The position numbers and the translations under genes are program-made. Shown here in pieces: positions 40,406-50,484 of a stretch of 64,000 nucleotides of DNA (positions within the stretch are counted from its first letter, which is position 1; every line of letters begins with the position of its first letter). Origin of the DNA: Caldithrix sp. (GTDB lineage Bacteria; Zhuqueibacterota; Zhuqueibacteria; Thermofontimicrobiales; Sulfurfontimicrobiaceae); contig DYKB01000005.1 of NCBI GenBank assembly GCA_020722815.1, forward strand, positions 102,490-166,489, written 5' to 3'. The notes below the pieces were generated by a model that ran no database searches, was not told the origin of the DNA, and saw only the letters and a list, made by a program, of their open reading frames with translations.

Positions 40406-40849
40406 TTATGGTAATAAATTTTTGTCAATCCCATCTAGTGCTAAACTATTATCTTGTAAATATTTTTGGCGTATTTCAGGATTCCACAACTCAATTCGAT
40501 TAAATGCACCAACAATTACCACTTTATTCGTTAGTTCAGCATAATTTAACAGCTTTTGCGGAATCATGATTCGACCTTGCTTGTCAAAAACAGAATCTAC
40601 TGAGTTCGCCCCAATCAACGATGTCAATCGGCGTTGATTTTTATCCATCTCACTGAAATCACTTAACTTGCTGACAATTCGATCCTGCCAGATATCCAGG
40701 GGATAAACATCGAGACATTTTTCCTGACTCACCGTAATAATAACAGTATCATTGGCATTCGGCGAAATCGCTTTGCGAAACTTCGCCGGAATATTGAGGC
40801 GCCCTTTATTATCCAGCGCGTAATCATATTCACCAATGAAAAATTCCAT
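40406..40849 (-). CDS. mraZ: Transcriptional regulator MraZ
   Basis: MEFFIGEYDYALDNKGRLNIPAKFRKAI and KQGRIMIPQKLLNYAEL (two SpoVT-AbrB-like repeats). Confidence 0.97.
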   Translation of the reverse strand: MEFFIGEYDYALDNKGRLNIPAKFRKAISPNANDTVIITVSQEKCLDVYPLDIWQDRIVSKLSDFSEMDKNQRRLTSLIGANSVDSVFDKQGRIMIPQKLLNYAELTNKVVIVGAFNRIELWNPEIRQKYLQDNSLALDGIDKNLLP

Positions 40850-40889
40850 CTTTTTCCTGTTATCAGTTATCTATTTTTTAGTCCTGTAT

Positions 40890-40924
40890 TCCCAATATTT
40901 GGGAGTATTTCCCACTTTTACCCG
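40890..40924 (-). promoter_or_regulatory. Putative MraZ operator upstream of mraZ
   Basis: Minus strand CGGGTAAAAG TGGGAAATAC TCCCAAATAT TGGGA: (T/C)GGG boxes at 10-nt spacing with one inverted. Confidence 0.6.
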
Positions 40925-41931
40925 CTATCTACCACAAGATACACTTTTTATTTCAAAAAGTCAAGGGAAAATTTATAAGTTTAGCATTTTTTAACAATTT
41001 CTTTTAACCTGTATTTTTTAGATTTAAATCTTTAATTTACAATTAATTATACTAATTTTTATTGCCTGAATTATTGAAAAAAAAATGAAAAAAATTGTTA
41101 CTTTTGGTTAATATTTCATGTCCTGCATGAAAAAAGCCAGATAAATTTGGTAATTGCGACGTAGTAATTTTACCCACAATTCCCCACGACTGGTACTTTT
41201 TACCAAAACGATGATGAACTCTTTTGTCGAAAAATATCGGAGTGGCGAAATCCATTACAGTCAGATTAAGGCGATAACAATTTTAATTTCAACAGCTTAG
41301 TATTGAATTGCCACGAGCTTCAGTTCGTGGATTACCTTCCCTCCAAAATTCTTTAAGTGGGTTTTAACCCCCAGATAGGTTAAACTCGGGCTTAAAAGCC
41401 TGTTAATCAAGAGTGTATTCATGGAACCACGCGTTAAGCGCGTAACTATTCATTTGTTTTTTAATGAATTAGAATCTTAACCAGACGGTTATGGGGCGAT
41501 GTCCAACAGTCATCTTTTGAAGCGATATCATCGTTTATTGATAGCCGCAATGTACGACACTCCCCATATTTGATTTTAGCAAATTTATTAATACCACTAG
41601 AGCCATAACGCTTACTATTTTAAAAATTTATGCATATTTCGATTGAAACTTTTTAAGTAACTTTACGTTTTTATGAACATCGAAAATGTTTAAGTTTTAA
41701 AAAACTGTAAAAATAAAACGACCGAATCAGGATTTTCTAAAATTTACATTTCATGTCGAGCGCAGCGAGAAATCCGGGGATTCAAAAAATTTAGCTATCA
41801 TTTCCAGATTCCTCACTCCACTGCGTTATTTTTAAAATTCAATCTGTCTTTTTTGAAATCAATTCTTTTCTCCACTGTTTGAGGAGGGTCTGAATGTTTT
41901 GACAGGTAAAAAAATAAAAGGGAGTAATTAT

Positions 41932-43365
41932 ATGAAATACTTGAATTTATTAATGATACTGATATTTTGTATCACGTTTTCAGGTTTGGCACAAGTGCAA
42001 AAGAATTTAACATTAAAGGACTGTATTCAAATTGCTATTAATAATAATTCGCAGCTAAAAAATGCCGAACGCAACGTTTCCATTGCCAATTCGGGGGTAA
42101 CATCCGCTTATTCATACATTTTACCCCAGGTCAACATCAGTGCCAGCTTATCCCAGACCCATCAGGGGGAAGTTGTTTATCTGGGCGATGTGCCGGTTGA
42201 GTATGACATCCGCACACGTTGGTCACCAGTTTTTTTGCAACCCGATGAAACCAGCAATATTATTGGATATTCACCGGAGGTACAGGTCGGTCGTCCCATT
42301 CGTTATGAACAACATACAGTGACGCAACCAACCTATGATCGTCGTTTTAATCGGTTTGGGGTTGAAGTACAGCAAACAATTTTTGATGGTGGAAATTGGT
42401 GGAATCAAATCCGCAAAGCAAAAGCCGATAAACGTTCCTCCGAACATCAAGAAGAGGCCAAACGGCAGGATGTCATCCTGAATGTCAAAATTTACTATTA
42501 TAACCTCTTAAAACAGATTGCATTACTGAAGGTTCAGGAAAAATCCTATAATTCAGCCGAAGAACAATATAAACGCACCCAGAGTATGTATGAAATTGGT
42601 TCTGTGGCACAAGCTGATGTTTATAAAGCGAAAGTTACGCTGGGAGAGGTACAGAGTGCTTTAATCGCCCAACAAAATACCGTTGCTATCGCCAGATACA
42701 ATCTGAATTATGTAATGGGTCAGGACCCAAAGACAGCGATCGAGATTGCGGAAGAAGAAGGCGAAGTCAGTCCCCAATCTTATGAAAATATTACAGTTGA
42801 TCAGGCATATCAAACGAACCCCGGCTTACTCGCGCACGATGAAACCGTGACGAGTGCGGAATATAATCACAAAATCAGTAAATCAAATTTTTGGCCTCAA
42901 ATTGGCGTATGGGCGCAATATTCGCGATTTAGTGACGAACTCAAACGTGTCTATTCGGAATATGATAAAAATTATAGCTGGAGTGCTGGTATTGGTTTGA
43001 ATTATAATATTTTCAATGGTTTTGGTGATAAAGCCCGTAAAGATATTCAGAAGCTAAATTATTTAAACCAGCAAGAAAATTATCTCGAACAGAAGCGCAT
43101 TTTAAAAGCCCAGATTGAAGAAAATCGATTGAAATTAAAAGCCAATCAGGAATTAATCCAGATTAATCAGGAAAACCTCATCTCAGCCGAAGAAGACTTA
43201 AGACTGGCTCAGGAACGATATCGTGTGGGTTCAGGAACCTTACTCGAAGTTATTGAGGCGCAGGTTTCGGTCACGCAGGCACAAACCAAGGTGGTTTCTG
43301 CAAAGTATAACACGCTAATTTCACAAGCTGAATTAGAAGCTGCATTGGGAATTTTAAAAGATTAA
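41932..43365 (+). CDS. TolC-like outer-membrane efflux protein
   Basis: Start moved to ATG 41932 (RBS gggag); LTLKDCIQIAINNNSQLKNAERNVSIANSGV...AQADVYKAKVTLGEVQSALIAQQNTVAIARYNLNYVMG...YRVGSGTLLEVIEAQVSVTQAQ. Confidence 0.9.
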   Translation: MKYLNLLMILIFCITFSGLAQVQKNLTLKDCIQIAINNNSQLKNAERNVSIANSGVTSAYSYILPQVNISASLSQTHQGEVVYLGDVPVEYDIRTRWSPVFLQPDETSNIIGYSPEVQVGRPIRYEQHTVTQPTYDRRFNRFGVEVQQTIFDGGNWWNQIRKAKADKRSSEHQEEAKRQDVILNVKIYYYNLLKQIALLKVQEKSYNSAEEQYKRTQSMYEIGSVAQADVYKAKVTLGEVQSALIAQQNTVAIARYNLNYVMGQDPKTAIEIAEEEGEVSPQSYENITVDQAYQTNPGLLAHDETVTSAEYNHKISKSNFWPQIGVWAQYSRFSDELKRVYSEYDKNYSWSAGIGLNYNIFNGFGDKARKDIQKLNYLNQQENYLEQKRILKAQIEENRLKLKANQELIQINQENLISAEEDLRLAQERYRVGSGTLLEVIEAQVSVTQAQTKVVSAKYNTLISQAELEAALGILKD

Positions 43366-43459
43366 GTAATCACTCAGCGGGAAGGTTTCAAACGATTAAT
43401 TTGTGTGGTAAATTATAAAATAGCACTGGAACGACTTAGTCAGTTACATGAATAAATAA

Positions 43460-43500
43460 AAAATCAGGTAGTGAAACAATTACTACCTGATTTTTTTTTA
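43460..43500 (+). terminator. Rho-independent terminator
   Basis: aaatcaggtagt-gaaacaatt-actacctgattttttttt. Confidence 0.85.
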
Positions 43501-43591
43501 CCGGTATCGCTGTAAAAAAAATTTCTAAACCTGAAAAGTATTTTTTTTAAAAGCCTTCTATAAAATAAAGCGACAGAATAATTTTAGTGGC

Positions 43592-43960
43592 TTAATCTTC
43601 TTCCATTTCTTTGCGTTTTAAATAGGCTTTTCGCATTTGAGCAGATTTGCCACCAAATTTTTCAATTTCAGGCGAATCATCTCCAAATGTCGCTTTTGCA
43701 GCATTTCGAACCCGTTTCGTTAAATCCCAGACTTTCTCAATTGAAGTATTTCGACTCTCAATTGCCTTTCCCCGTTGGCGCCGCTTTTCCTCGGCTTCTT
43801 CTATCTTTTTTTGAGTTTCCTTAATCTTTTTCTCGAAATCACTCAGCGACATATTCGGAACCTGCAATTTGTCCTTTAACTCCTCCCAACCCTTCATAAC
43901 ACCCAATGCCTGTTCTAAGGCATTACGCGGGAAATTTCCTACTCCACCTGTGTTCATCAT
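43592..43960 (-). CDS. Small coiled-coil hypothetical protein
   Basis: 122 aa, highly charged heptad-like EKKIKETQKKIEEAEEKRRQRGKAIE; start codon region upstream acceptable. Confidence 0.55.
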   Translation of the reverse strand: MMNTGGVGNFPRNALEQALGVMKGWEELKDKLQVPNMSLSDFEKKIKETQKKIEEAEEKRRQRGKAIESRNTSIEKVWDLTKRVRNAAKATFGDDSPEIEKFGGKSAQMRKAYLKRKEMEED

Positions 43961-44520
43961 AACGGTTAACCCTTTAAGTTAATTTAAGTAGTTTATAAAA
44001 ATTGTTTTTTATAAAAAAGATCTCCTCGATGATTCATATTCGCTTTCCCTCTCCAAAAATTAACAGTTGTTAAAAAATTTAATAAATGAATTAAAAGTTC
44101 TAACGCATTGATTCCATGCGCTCATTACTCAAATGTGATTAATTAATTCATCCTGATAAAATTAGTCACCAATAGATAATCTATAAATCATTTTTTTAAA
44201 AAGCAAGTAAAAAATGGATAAAAAAGTTAATCACTGAAAAAAAATTGCATATCTTACAGCAATCTTTGAACGAAGTTTTAATTTTATCTATCTTTTTAAT
44301 CTCTCTTTTTTATTTCAATACCAGCCGGAGGGCAATCAATCATATTTTTTTATGTGAATCGGCCCAATATAATATTACATTTTTTTTATAATTAATATGA
44401 CATAGCATTTTAATTCCATCGTACGTCTTAATTGATTGATAGTATTTAAATTTAAAAAGGCAGATACCATTTTTTAAATTGAGTTAGGTTAAAATGTATT
44501 CGTCCCATCATACGACTTAG

Positions 44521-44669
44521 TGTCTGTCCGAAGATACCAAAACATGTCATTGCGAGGCGTTTTTTGCCAAAGCCTGTTTTTTAGGCTCGCAATCGCCGCA
44601 TAAAACGGCTGAGATTGCTTCGTCGCCAAAAACGCTCCTCGCAGTTCCGGATTCATTTTCGGAAAGACA
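44521..44669. mobile_element. MITE-like element (copy 1), TIR TGTCTGTCCGAA / TTCGGAAAGACA, 8-bp flanking direct repeat CGACTTAG
   Basis: Direct repeats at 44513-44520 and 44670-44677; internal sequence shared with copies at ~51956-52091 and ~58452-58603. Confidence 0.7.
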
Positions 44670-44688
44670 CGACTTAGTCCCATGCTGC

Positions 44689-44786
44689 TGTCATTCTGAG
44701 TTCTGTACTTTTTGCAGAACAAAAAATCGCTTGCGAAGGCTAAAAAGATTCTTCGTTCAGCAAAAAACGCTGAACTCAGAATGACA
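44689..44786. repeat. Inverted-repeat element TGTCATTCTGAGTTC ... GAACTCAGAATGACA
   Basis: 15-bp inverted arms at 44689-44703 and 44772-44786. Confidence 0.75.
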
Positions 44787-45062
44787 AAATCACCCGACAT
44801 GATTGAGAGGATAAAATTTTTCATTACGGTTTTAATGCGATAACAAATTAAAAATTATAGCATTAAATATCGTATTAAAAATCTACTATTTTCCTTCGTG
44901 CCTTTGTCTCTTCGTGGCGATCTGTTTTTCAGATGGTGGTGGTCTGAAAATAATTTTAAAATTCCACTTGAATATTCAGTTTCAATTGTGTAATATTGTC
45001 AGGTTGTTTTGCGCTCTTAAAATATTTCGGTATACAATAATCAATTCATAAATGAGGTGACT

Positions 45063-46202
45063 ATGTCCGAGCAATCTATTATTCGTCCATCATCGAATCG
45101 TTTACTCTCGCTCGATATGTTTCGCGGCATGACCATCATGGCCATGATTCTGGTCAATAATCCTGGAAGTTGGGAACATGTTTATCCACCATTACGTCAT
45201 GCAGACTGGCATGGCTGTACCATGACCGATTTGATTTTTCCATTTTTTCTGTTCATCGTTGGCGTGGCAATGTCTTTTTCCTTCTCAAAAAGAAAAGCCA
45301 GTACCGATGCTTTACGCCCCCTGGCGCTACAGATTATTAAAAGAACCTTAATTCTCTTTGGACTCGGGCTCTTTTTAAGCTGGTTTCCCTATTTTGAAAT
45401 TTCCGAAGGACGGATTCCTGGCGTTTTACAAAGAATTGCTCTTTGCTATTTCTTCGCCAGTTGGATTGTTCTTTTTTTTAAACCCAAAATGCAGTGGTTG
45501 GTAGCCTTCCTGTTACTGGCGATCTATTGGATTGGGATGAAATTTATCTCGGTGCCGGGTTACGGTGCCGGAATTCTGGAGCCGGTCGGCAATCTATGCT
45601 GGTATATCGACAATCAGTTATTGGCCGGACATACCTGGAAATATGCCCCTGCCAGCGGTTTCGATCCGGAGGGTGTTTTCAGTACTTTGACCGCGATTGT
45701 CACCACCTTATTCGGCGTTTTTACCGGCGATTGGCTGCGAACGAAGCGAGAGCATGATTCAAAGTTAGTGGGCATATTTGTGAGTGGGAATTTTGCCCTC
45801 CTGGCAGGCTATATCCTCACCATCTGGATGCCCTGGAATAAAAATTTATGGACGGCCAGCTATTTTAGCTATACCGCCGGCCTGGCGCTCCTCTTTTTAG
45901 GAATGTGCTACTGGCTGGTGGATGTCAAAGGTTATCAAAAAATCGCCAAACCGTTTGTTATTTTTGGATCGAATGCTATTTTTGTCTACTTTTGTTCCAG
46001 TGCTGTGGCAAAATTATTATACATTTTTAAGGTGTCAAATGAGTCTGGCGAAATGACGGTTTCATCCTGGCTCTATCAGAACCTGTTTCAATCCTGGGCG
46101 GGCGATATCAACGGCTCACTTTTTTATGCCATCACGTATGTGCTTATCTGGCTGGGGGCGAGCTATTTATTGTATCGAAAACGGATATTTATTAAAGTAT
46201 AA
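45063..46202 (+). CDS. HGSNAT/DUF5009-type membrane acyltransferase
   Basis: RLLSLDMFRGMTIMAMILVNNPGSWEHVYPPLRHADWHGCTMTDLIFPFFLFIVGVAMSFSF; multiple TMs; RBS gaggtg. Confidence 0.85.
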   Translation: MSEQSIIRPSSNRLLSLDMFRGMTIMAMILVNNPGSWEHVYPPLRHADWHGCTMTDLIFPFFLFIVGVAMSFSFSKRKASTDALRPLALQIIKRTLILFGLGLFLSWFPYFEISEGRIPGVLQRIALCYFFASWIVLFFKPKMQWLVAFLLLAIYWIGMKFISVPGYGAGILEPVGNLCWYIDNQLLAGHTWKYAPASGFDPEGVFSTLTAIVTTLFGVFTGDWLRTKREHDSKLVGIFVSGNFALLAGYILTIWMPWNKNLWTASYFSYTAGLALLFLGMCYWLVDVKGYQKIAKPFVIFGSNAIFVYFCSSAVAKLLYIFKVSNESGEMTVSSWLYQNLFQSWAGDINGSLFYAITYVLIWLGASYLLYRKRIFIKV

Positions 46203-46274
46203 CTGATGAATTTTAAAATTGCTATGAAAAACATGAATCGCGATTATAATACGTTAATTTAAGAAGGGAAAATT

Positions 46275-47714
46275 GTGATTAAATTACGCAGAATGCCCTG
46301 TCAGGCAAGAAAAATGATAATATTGCTCATTTCGGCTTTTATTATCTTGCTCATTCCTGGTTTAATGAAATCTTCATCTCAAAATGAAGGTTGGGATCAA
46401 TTACCTGTCATCTTGCGTCGAATTGTCCCACCGACATTCCCGGCAAATGATTTTTTGATTACCGAGTTTGGCGCCATAAATGATGGCAAAACCGACTGTT
46501 CAGCCGCGTTTGTTAAGGCGATTCACGCCTGCCATAAAGCCGGCGGTGGTCGGGTTGTTGTACCGGCTGGCCGATACTTAACTGGTCCGATTCATCTAAA
46601 AAGCAATGTAAATTTACATATTCAGAAAAACGCTACCATTTTATTTAGTCGGGATTATAAAAAATATTTGCCGACAGTTTTAACCCGATTTGAAGGCATG
46701 GAATGTATGAACTATTCACCGCTTATCTATGCCTGTGATCAGGAAAACATTGCAATCACCGGTGAAGGCACCCTTGATGGTCAGGCAGATAATATAACCT
46801 GGTGGCCATGGAAAGGTATTCCTGGCTATGGTTGGAAAACCAAAGCGCCGAATCAGCAACCAGATCGTGAAAAGCTATTTCAGATGGCGGAAAAAGGAGT
46901 TCCTGTGGCAGAACGCGTGTTTGGAGATGGGCATTATCTCCGGGTCAGTTTTATTCAACCCTACCGCTGTAAAAATGTACTCATCGACCAGGTAACGATA
47001 ATGCATTCGCCCATGTGGGAAATCCATCCGGTGCTTTGTGCAAATGTAACCGTTCAGAATGTAACCATCATCAGTCATGGCCCGAATAATGACGGGTGTA
47101 ATCCGGAGTCATCCCGGGATGTGCTGATCGAAAATTGTTTTTTTGATACCGGGGATGATTGTATTGCCATCAAATCGGGGCGGAATGCTGATGGCCGACG
47201 GGTGAACGTGGCCAGCGAAAACATCATCATCCGGGGGTGCACAATGAAAGATGGACATGGCGGCGTGGTTATCGGTAGCGAAATTTCCGGTAATTGTCGG
47301 AATGTTTTTGTTGAAGATTGCATCATGGACAGTCCCAACCTTGAGCGAGCATTACGAATCAAGACCAATTCGATACGCGGCGGTGTCATTGAAAATATTT
47401 TTATGCGAAATATTAAAGTCGGAGAAGTGAGTGATGCCGTGATTCGGATCTTTTTTCATTATGAAGAAGGCGATGCCGGTAATTTTACACCGGTGGTTCG
47501 AAATATTTTTATCAGCCACCTCACCAGCAAAAAAAGTAAGTATGCCTTACTTTTGGATGGCTATAAAAGATCCCCCATTTACGATATTCATCTGGAAAAT
47601 TGCATTTTCGATGGGGTAAAATCCGGAAATATTTTGCAAAATGTTTCCAATTTGAACTCCACTGATGTTTATATAAACGGCGAAAGGATCGATTTTTCTA
47701 AAATTTTAAAATAA
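46275..47714 (+). CDS. Glycoside hydrolase family 28 (polygalacturonase-like)
   Basis: ITEFGAINDGKTDCSAAFVKAI; NNDGCNPESSRDVLIENCFFDTGDDCIAIKSGRN; GHGGVVIGSE. Confidence 0.92.
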   Translation: MIKLRRMPCQARKMIILLISAFIILLIPGLMKSSSQNEGWDQLPVILRRIVPPTFPANDFLITEFGAINDGKTDCSAAFVKAIHACHKAGGGRVVVPAGRYLTGPIHLKSNVNLHIQKNATILFSRDYKKYLPTVLTRFEGMECMNYSPLIYACDQENIAITGEGTLDGQADNITWWPWKGIPGYGWKTKAPNQQPDREKLFQMAEKGVPVAERVFGDGHYLRVSFIQPYRCKNVLIDQVTIMHSPMWEIHPVLCANVTVQNVTIISHGPNNDGCNPESSRDVLIENCFFDTGDDCIAIKSGRNADGRRVNVASENIIIRGCTMKDGHGGVVIGSEISGNCRNVFVEDCIMDSPNLERALRIKTNSIRGGVIENIFMRNIKVGEVSDAVIRIFFHYEEGDAGNFTPVVRNIFISHLTSKKSKYALLLDGYKRSPIYDIHLENCIFDGVKSGNILQNVSNLNSTDVYINGERIDFSKILK

Positions 47715-47741
47715 TCTTTACAAAACAAGAATTTTTAGAAA

Positions 47742-49331
47742 ATGAATTATCTCTTTTTAATCATTATCATCCGATTCTTTCCACGGATGGCCAGTGCCAC
47801 GGGCACCTGGACGCCCGATCTCGATAACGGGACCTACAAAAATCCGATTATTTATGCGGACTATTCTGATCCGGATGTCGTGCGGGTTGGTAATGATTTT
47901 TATATGACCGCTTCCAGTTTTAACTGTTTCCCCGCCTTACCAATATTGCATTCAAAAGATCTGGTGAACTGGAAAATCATCAATCACGCCATTAAATCCT
48001 GGCCGGATGATTATTTCGACCTTCCCCAACATGGCAATGGTGTCTGGGCACCATCATTGCGATATCATGATGGATTATTCTGGATTTTTTATGGTGATCC
48101 GGACCTTAGAATTTTTATGGTAAAAACTCAGGATATCGACAATGACTGGGAACCGCCGGTGTTGGTCAAAAAGGCGAAGGGCTGGATTGATCCCTTTCCG
48201 CTATGGGATGACGATGGTCAGGCCTATCTGGTACATGCCTTTGCCAACAGTCGTGCCGGGGTAAAAAGTATTTTACACATCAATAAAATGAGTCCGGATG
48301 GGAAGCGTTTACTGGACGAGGGAACGCTGGTATTTGATGGTCATGCGCACCATCCAACGATAGAAGGACCAAAATTTTATAAAATGAACGGCTATTACTA
48401 TATTTTCGCGCCAGCAGGAGGTGTTCCCACAGGTTGGCAGACGGTTTTGCGCGCAAAAAATGTTCTTGGGCCATATCAGGATAAAATTGTCCTGGCCCAG
48501 GGGAATACACCCATTAACGGCCCGCATCAGGGGGGATATATCGAGTTGGAAAATGGCGATGGTTGGTTTGTCCATTTTCAGGATGTTGATCCCTATGGTC
48601 GAATCACCCATCTGCAGCCGGTGCGCTGGAAAGATAATTGGCCCATTATTGGCATCGATGAAGATGGTGATGGCGTGGGTGAACCTGTTTTACAATATCA
48701 AAAGCCATTTATTAAATCCAAAGTACCGGTTCAAATGCCACAATCGAGCGATAATTTTGAGAGCAATTTTCCGGGACTTCAATGGCAATGGCACGCCAAT
48801 CCCCAAAAAGAATGGTTTGAAATGGAAAAAAACGCTTTTCGTTTGAATTCTCAATTATTTCCAAAAGACGCTGCCAACTTTTGGCAGGTTGGCAATCTGT
48901 TTCTTCAAAAATTTCCAGCACCAGAATTTACGGTGACAACCAAAATGGATTTTTATCCCAAATCAGTCGGGGAAAAAGCCGGATTGATAGTTATGGGTCT
49001 GGATTATGCTTACATTGCACTCGAAAGGACATCTTCCGGCTATGAAATCGTGCACGTCACCTGCTTGAAAGCCACTGAAAGATCATCAGAAAAGATTATT
49101 CAAAAAATAAATTTATCTAAAAATGCTATCTACTTTCGGATTCAAGTAAAAGAAAAAGGGCTCTGCACGTTTTTATATAGCCAGAATGGAAAAGAATATC
49201 ATTCAATCGGTGAAATTTTTCCAGCACAACCGGGGAAATGGATTGGTGCGAAAGTTGGCCTGTTTGCAGTACGACCAACTTCTGCGAAAAATGGCGGGCA
49301 TGCAAATTTTGAATTTTTTCAGGTTGATTAG
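47742..49331 (+). CDS. Glycoside hydrolase family 43 (beta-xylosidase/arabinofuranosidase-like) with C-terminal beta-sandwich
   Basis: TYKNPIIYADYSDPDVVRVGNDFYMTASSFNCFPALPILHSKDLVNW; GVWAPSLRYHDGLFWIFYGDPD; IEGPKFYKMNGYYYIFAPAGG. Confidence 0.92.
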   Translation: MNYLFLIIIIRFFPRMASATGTWTPDLDNGTYKNPIIYADYSDPDVVRVGNDFYMTASSFNCFPALPILHSKDLVNWKIINHAIKSWPDDYFDLPQHGNGVWAPSLRYHDGLFWIFYGDPDLRIFMVKTQDIDNDWEPPVLVKKAKGWIDPFPLWDDDGQAYLVHAFANSRAGVKSILHINKMSPDGKRLLDEGTLVFDGHAHHPTIEGPKFYKMNGYYYIFAPAGGVPTGWQTVLRAKNVLGPYQDKIVLAQGNTPINGPHQGGYIELENGDGWFVHFQDVDPYGRITHLQPVRWKDNWPIIGIDEDGDGVGEPVLQYQKPFIKSKVPVQMPQSSDNFESNFPGLQWQWHANPQKEWFEMEKNAFRLNSQLFPKDAANFWQVGNLFLQKFPAPEFTVTTKMDFYPKSVGEKAGLIVMGLDYAYIALERTSSGYEIVHVTCLKATERSSEKIIQKINLSKNAIYFRIQVKEKGLCTFLYSQNGKEYHSIGEIFPAQPGKWIGAKVGLFAVRPTSAKNGGHANFEFFQVD

Positions 49332-49472
49332 AAGCTGACAACGCTAGCCGTAGAACTCAAAAAAGAAAACGACAGGATAACAGGATTTACGGGATTGTAC
49401 TTTCTAAGAGAACTATTCGCTTTCAAATCAGGCACCTCCTGCAAATCTGGTGTATCCTGTCAATTAAAGAAT

Positions 49473-50396
49473 TTATTTTTTAGCCTTCTTCAACGCTTCC
49501 AGCAATTCATTGATATTGGCGCTGGCGGCCCCAATGACCTTGTCGGCTCCTCCATAGAAGACAAGTAATTCGTCACCAAACACCACGGTTCCCTGTGGAA
49601 AGACCACATTTGGAACATCGCCCTGTAATTCATATTTTCTTTCTGGCTCCAGAATTGGTGTGGGTAACCGCGCAATAACGCGGGATGGATCATCTAAATC
49701 CAAAAGCGCGGCCCCAGCCCGATAAACCAGTTTTTTATCCACCCCGTGATAAATCATTAACCAGCCGTGATCGGTCTTAATCGGTGGAGCTCCCCCCCCA
49801 ATCTTGCTGATTTCCCATTCAAATTCCGGACGCATGACAGTATATTTCTCAATATTTTTCATATAATTTTGCCAATATTTACGATCGCCAGCCAACATCT
49901 CGTCCAGACTATTAAAATAAGCAAATTGAATATTCGGCTCCACCCGATGCATTAAAATGACCTTGCCTTTTACTGGTTCCGGAAAAATCATCGCATCTTT
50001 ATTTTGAATATCCGGAATCACCACACCATGTTTCTGATAAGTCTTGAAGTCAGTAGTAGACGCCACACTGACCCGTACCTGCTCACTATTATAAGCCGTA
50101 TAGAAAATATAATAATTTCCGTCTACAAATTTGACGATCCTGGCATCTTCACAGCCACGAGTTTCTGCTTTTTCGGTTCGTTTAATAACCGGTTCGGGTC
50201 TTCGCTCGATAACCTGACAATTTCGATCAAGTTTTGCATATCCCAGTGTGGAATAATTATCCCCTTCAACTGCACGATACAGCATGTGAATAGCATCACC
50301 TTCCCGGATTGTCCCTGGATTAAACACGGCACCCGATTCCCAGGCATGGTCGGGAATTGGCTCTAAAATTTGTTCTCGAATCCGTTTTAGTTTCAT
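49473..50396 (-). CDS. GH130 family beta-mannoside phosphorylase/hydrolase-like
   Basis: WESGAVFNPGTIREGDAIHMLYRAVEGD; RGCEDARIVKFVDGNYYIFYTAYN; GGGAPPIKTDHGWLMIYHGVDKKLVYRAGAALLDLDDPSRVIARLPTPILEPE. Confidence 0.92.
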   Translation of the reverse strand: MKLKRIREQILEPIPDHAWESGAVFNPGTIREGDAIHMLYRAVEGDNYSTLGYAKLDRNCQVIERRPEPVIKRTEKAETRGCEDARIVKFVDGNYYIFYTAYNSEQVRVSVASTTDFKTYQKHGVVIPDIQNKDAMIFPEPVKGKVILMHRVEPNIQFAYFNSLDEMLAGDRKYWQNYMKNIEKYTVMRPEFEWEISKIGGGAPPIKTDHGWLMIYHGVDKKLVYRAGAALLDLDDPSRVIARLPTPILEPERKYELQGDVPNVVFPQGTVVFGDELLVFYGGADKVIGAASANINELLEALKKAKK

Positions 50397-50484
50397 TGCA
50401 TGACTCCTGTTTACATCAGATGTTCATCATTAAAAATTTATATTAATTTGCTAAATAAATCATTTTTTTATAAAACTTAAATCA

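Noticed and set aside
41052-41255. 67-aa ORF on the minus strand
   Set aside because: No RBS, no motif, AT-rich intergenic region.
43960-43990. ggttaacc at ~43965 as another FadR-type operator
   Set aside because: Only the 8-bp core matches (cggttaaccc); it lacks TGG/CCA ends and the promoter architecture seen at 10.58 and 26.57 kb.
44489-44824. 111-aa ORF on the minus strand
   Set aside because: Spans the MITE copy and the adjacent inverted repeat; it is a translation of repeat DNA.
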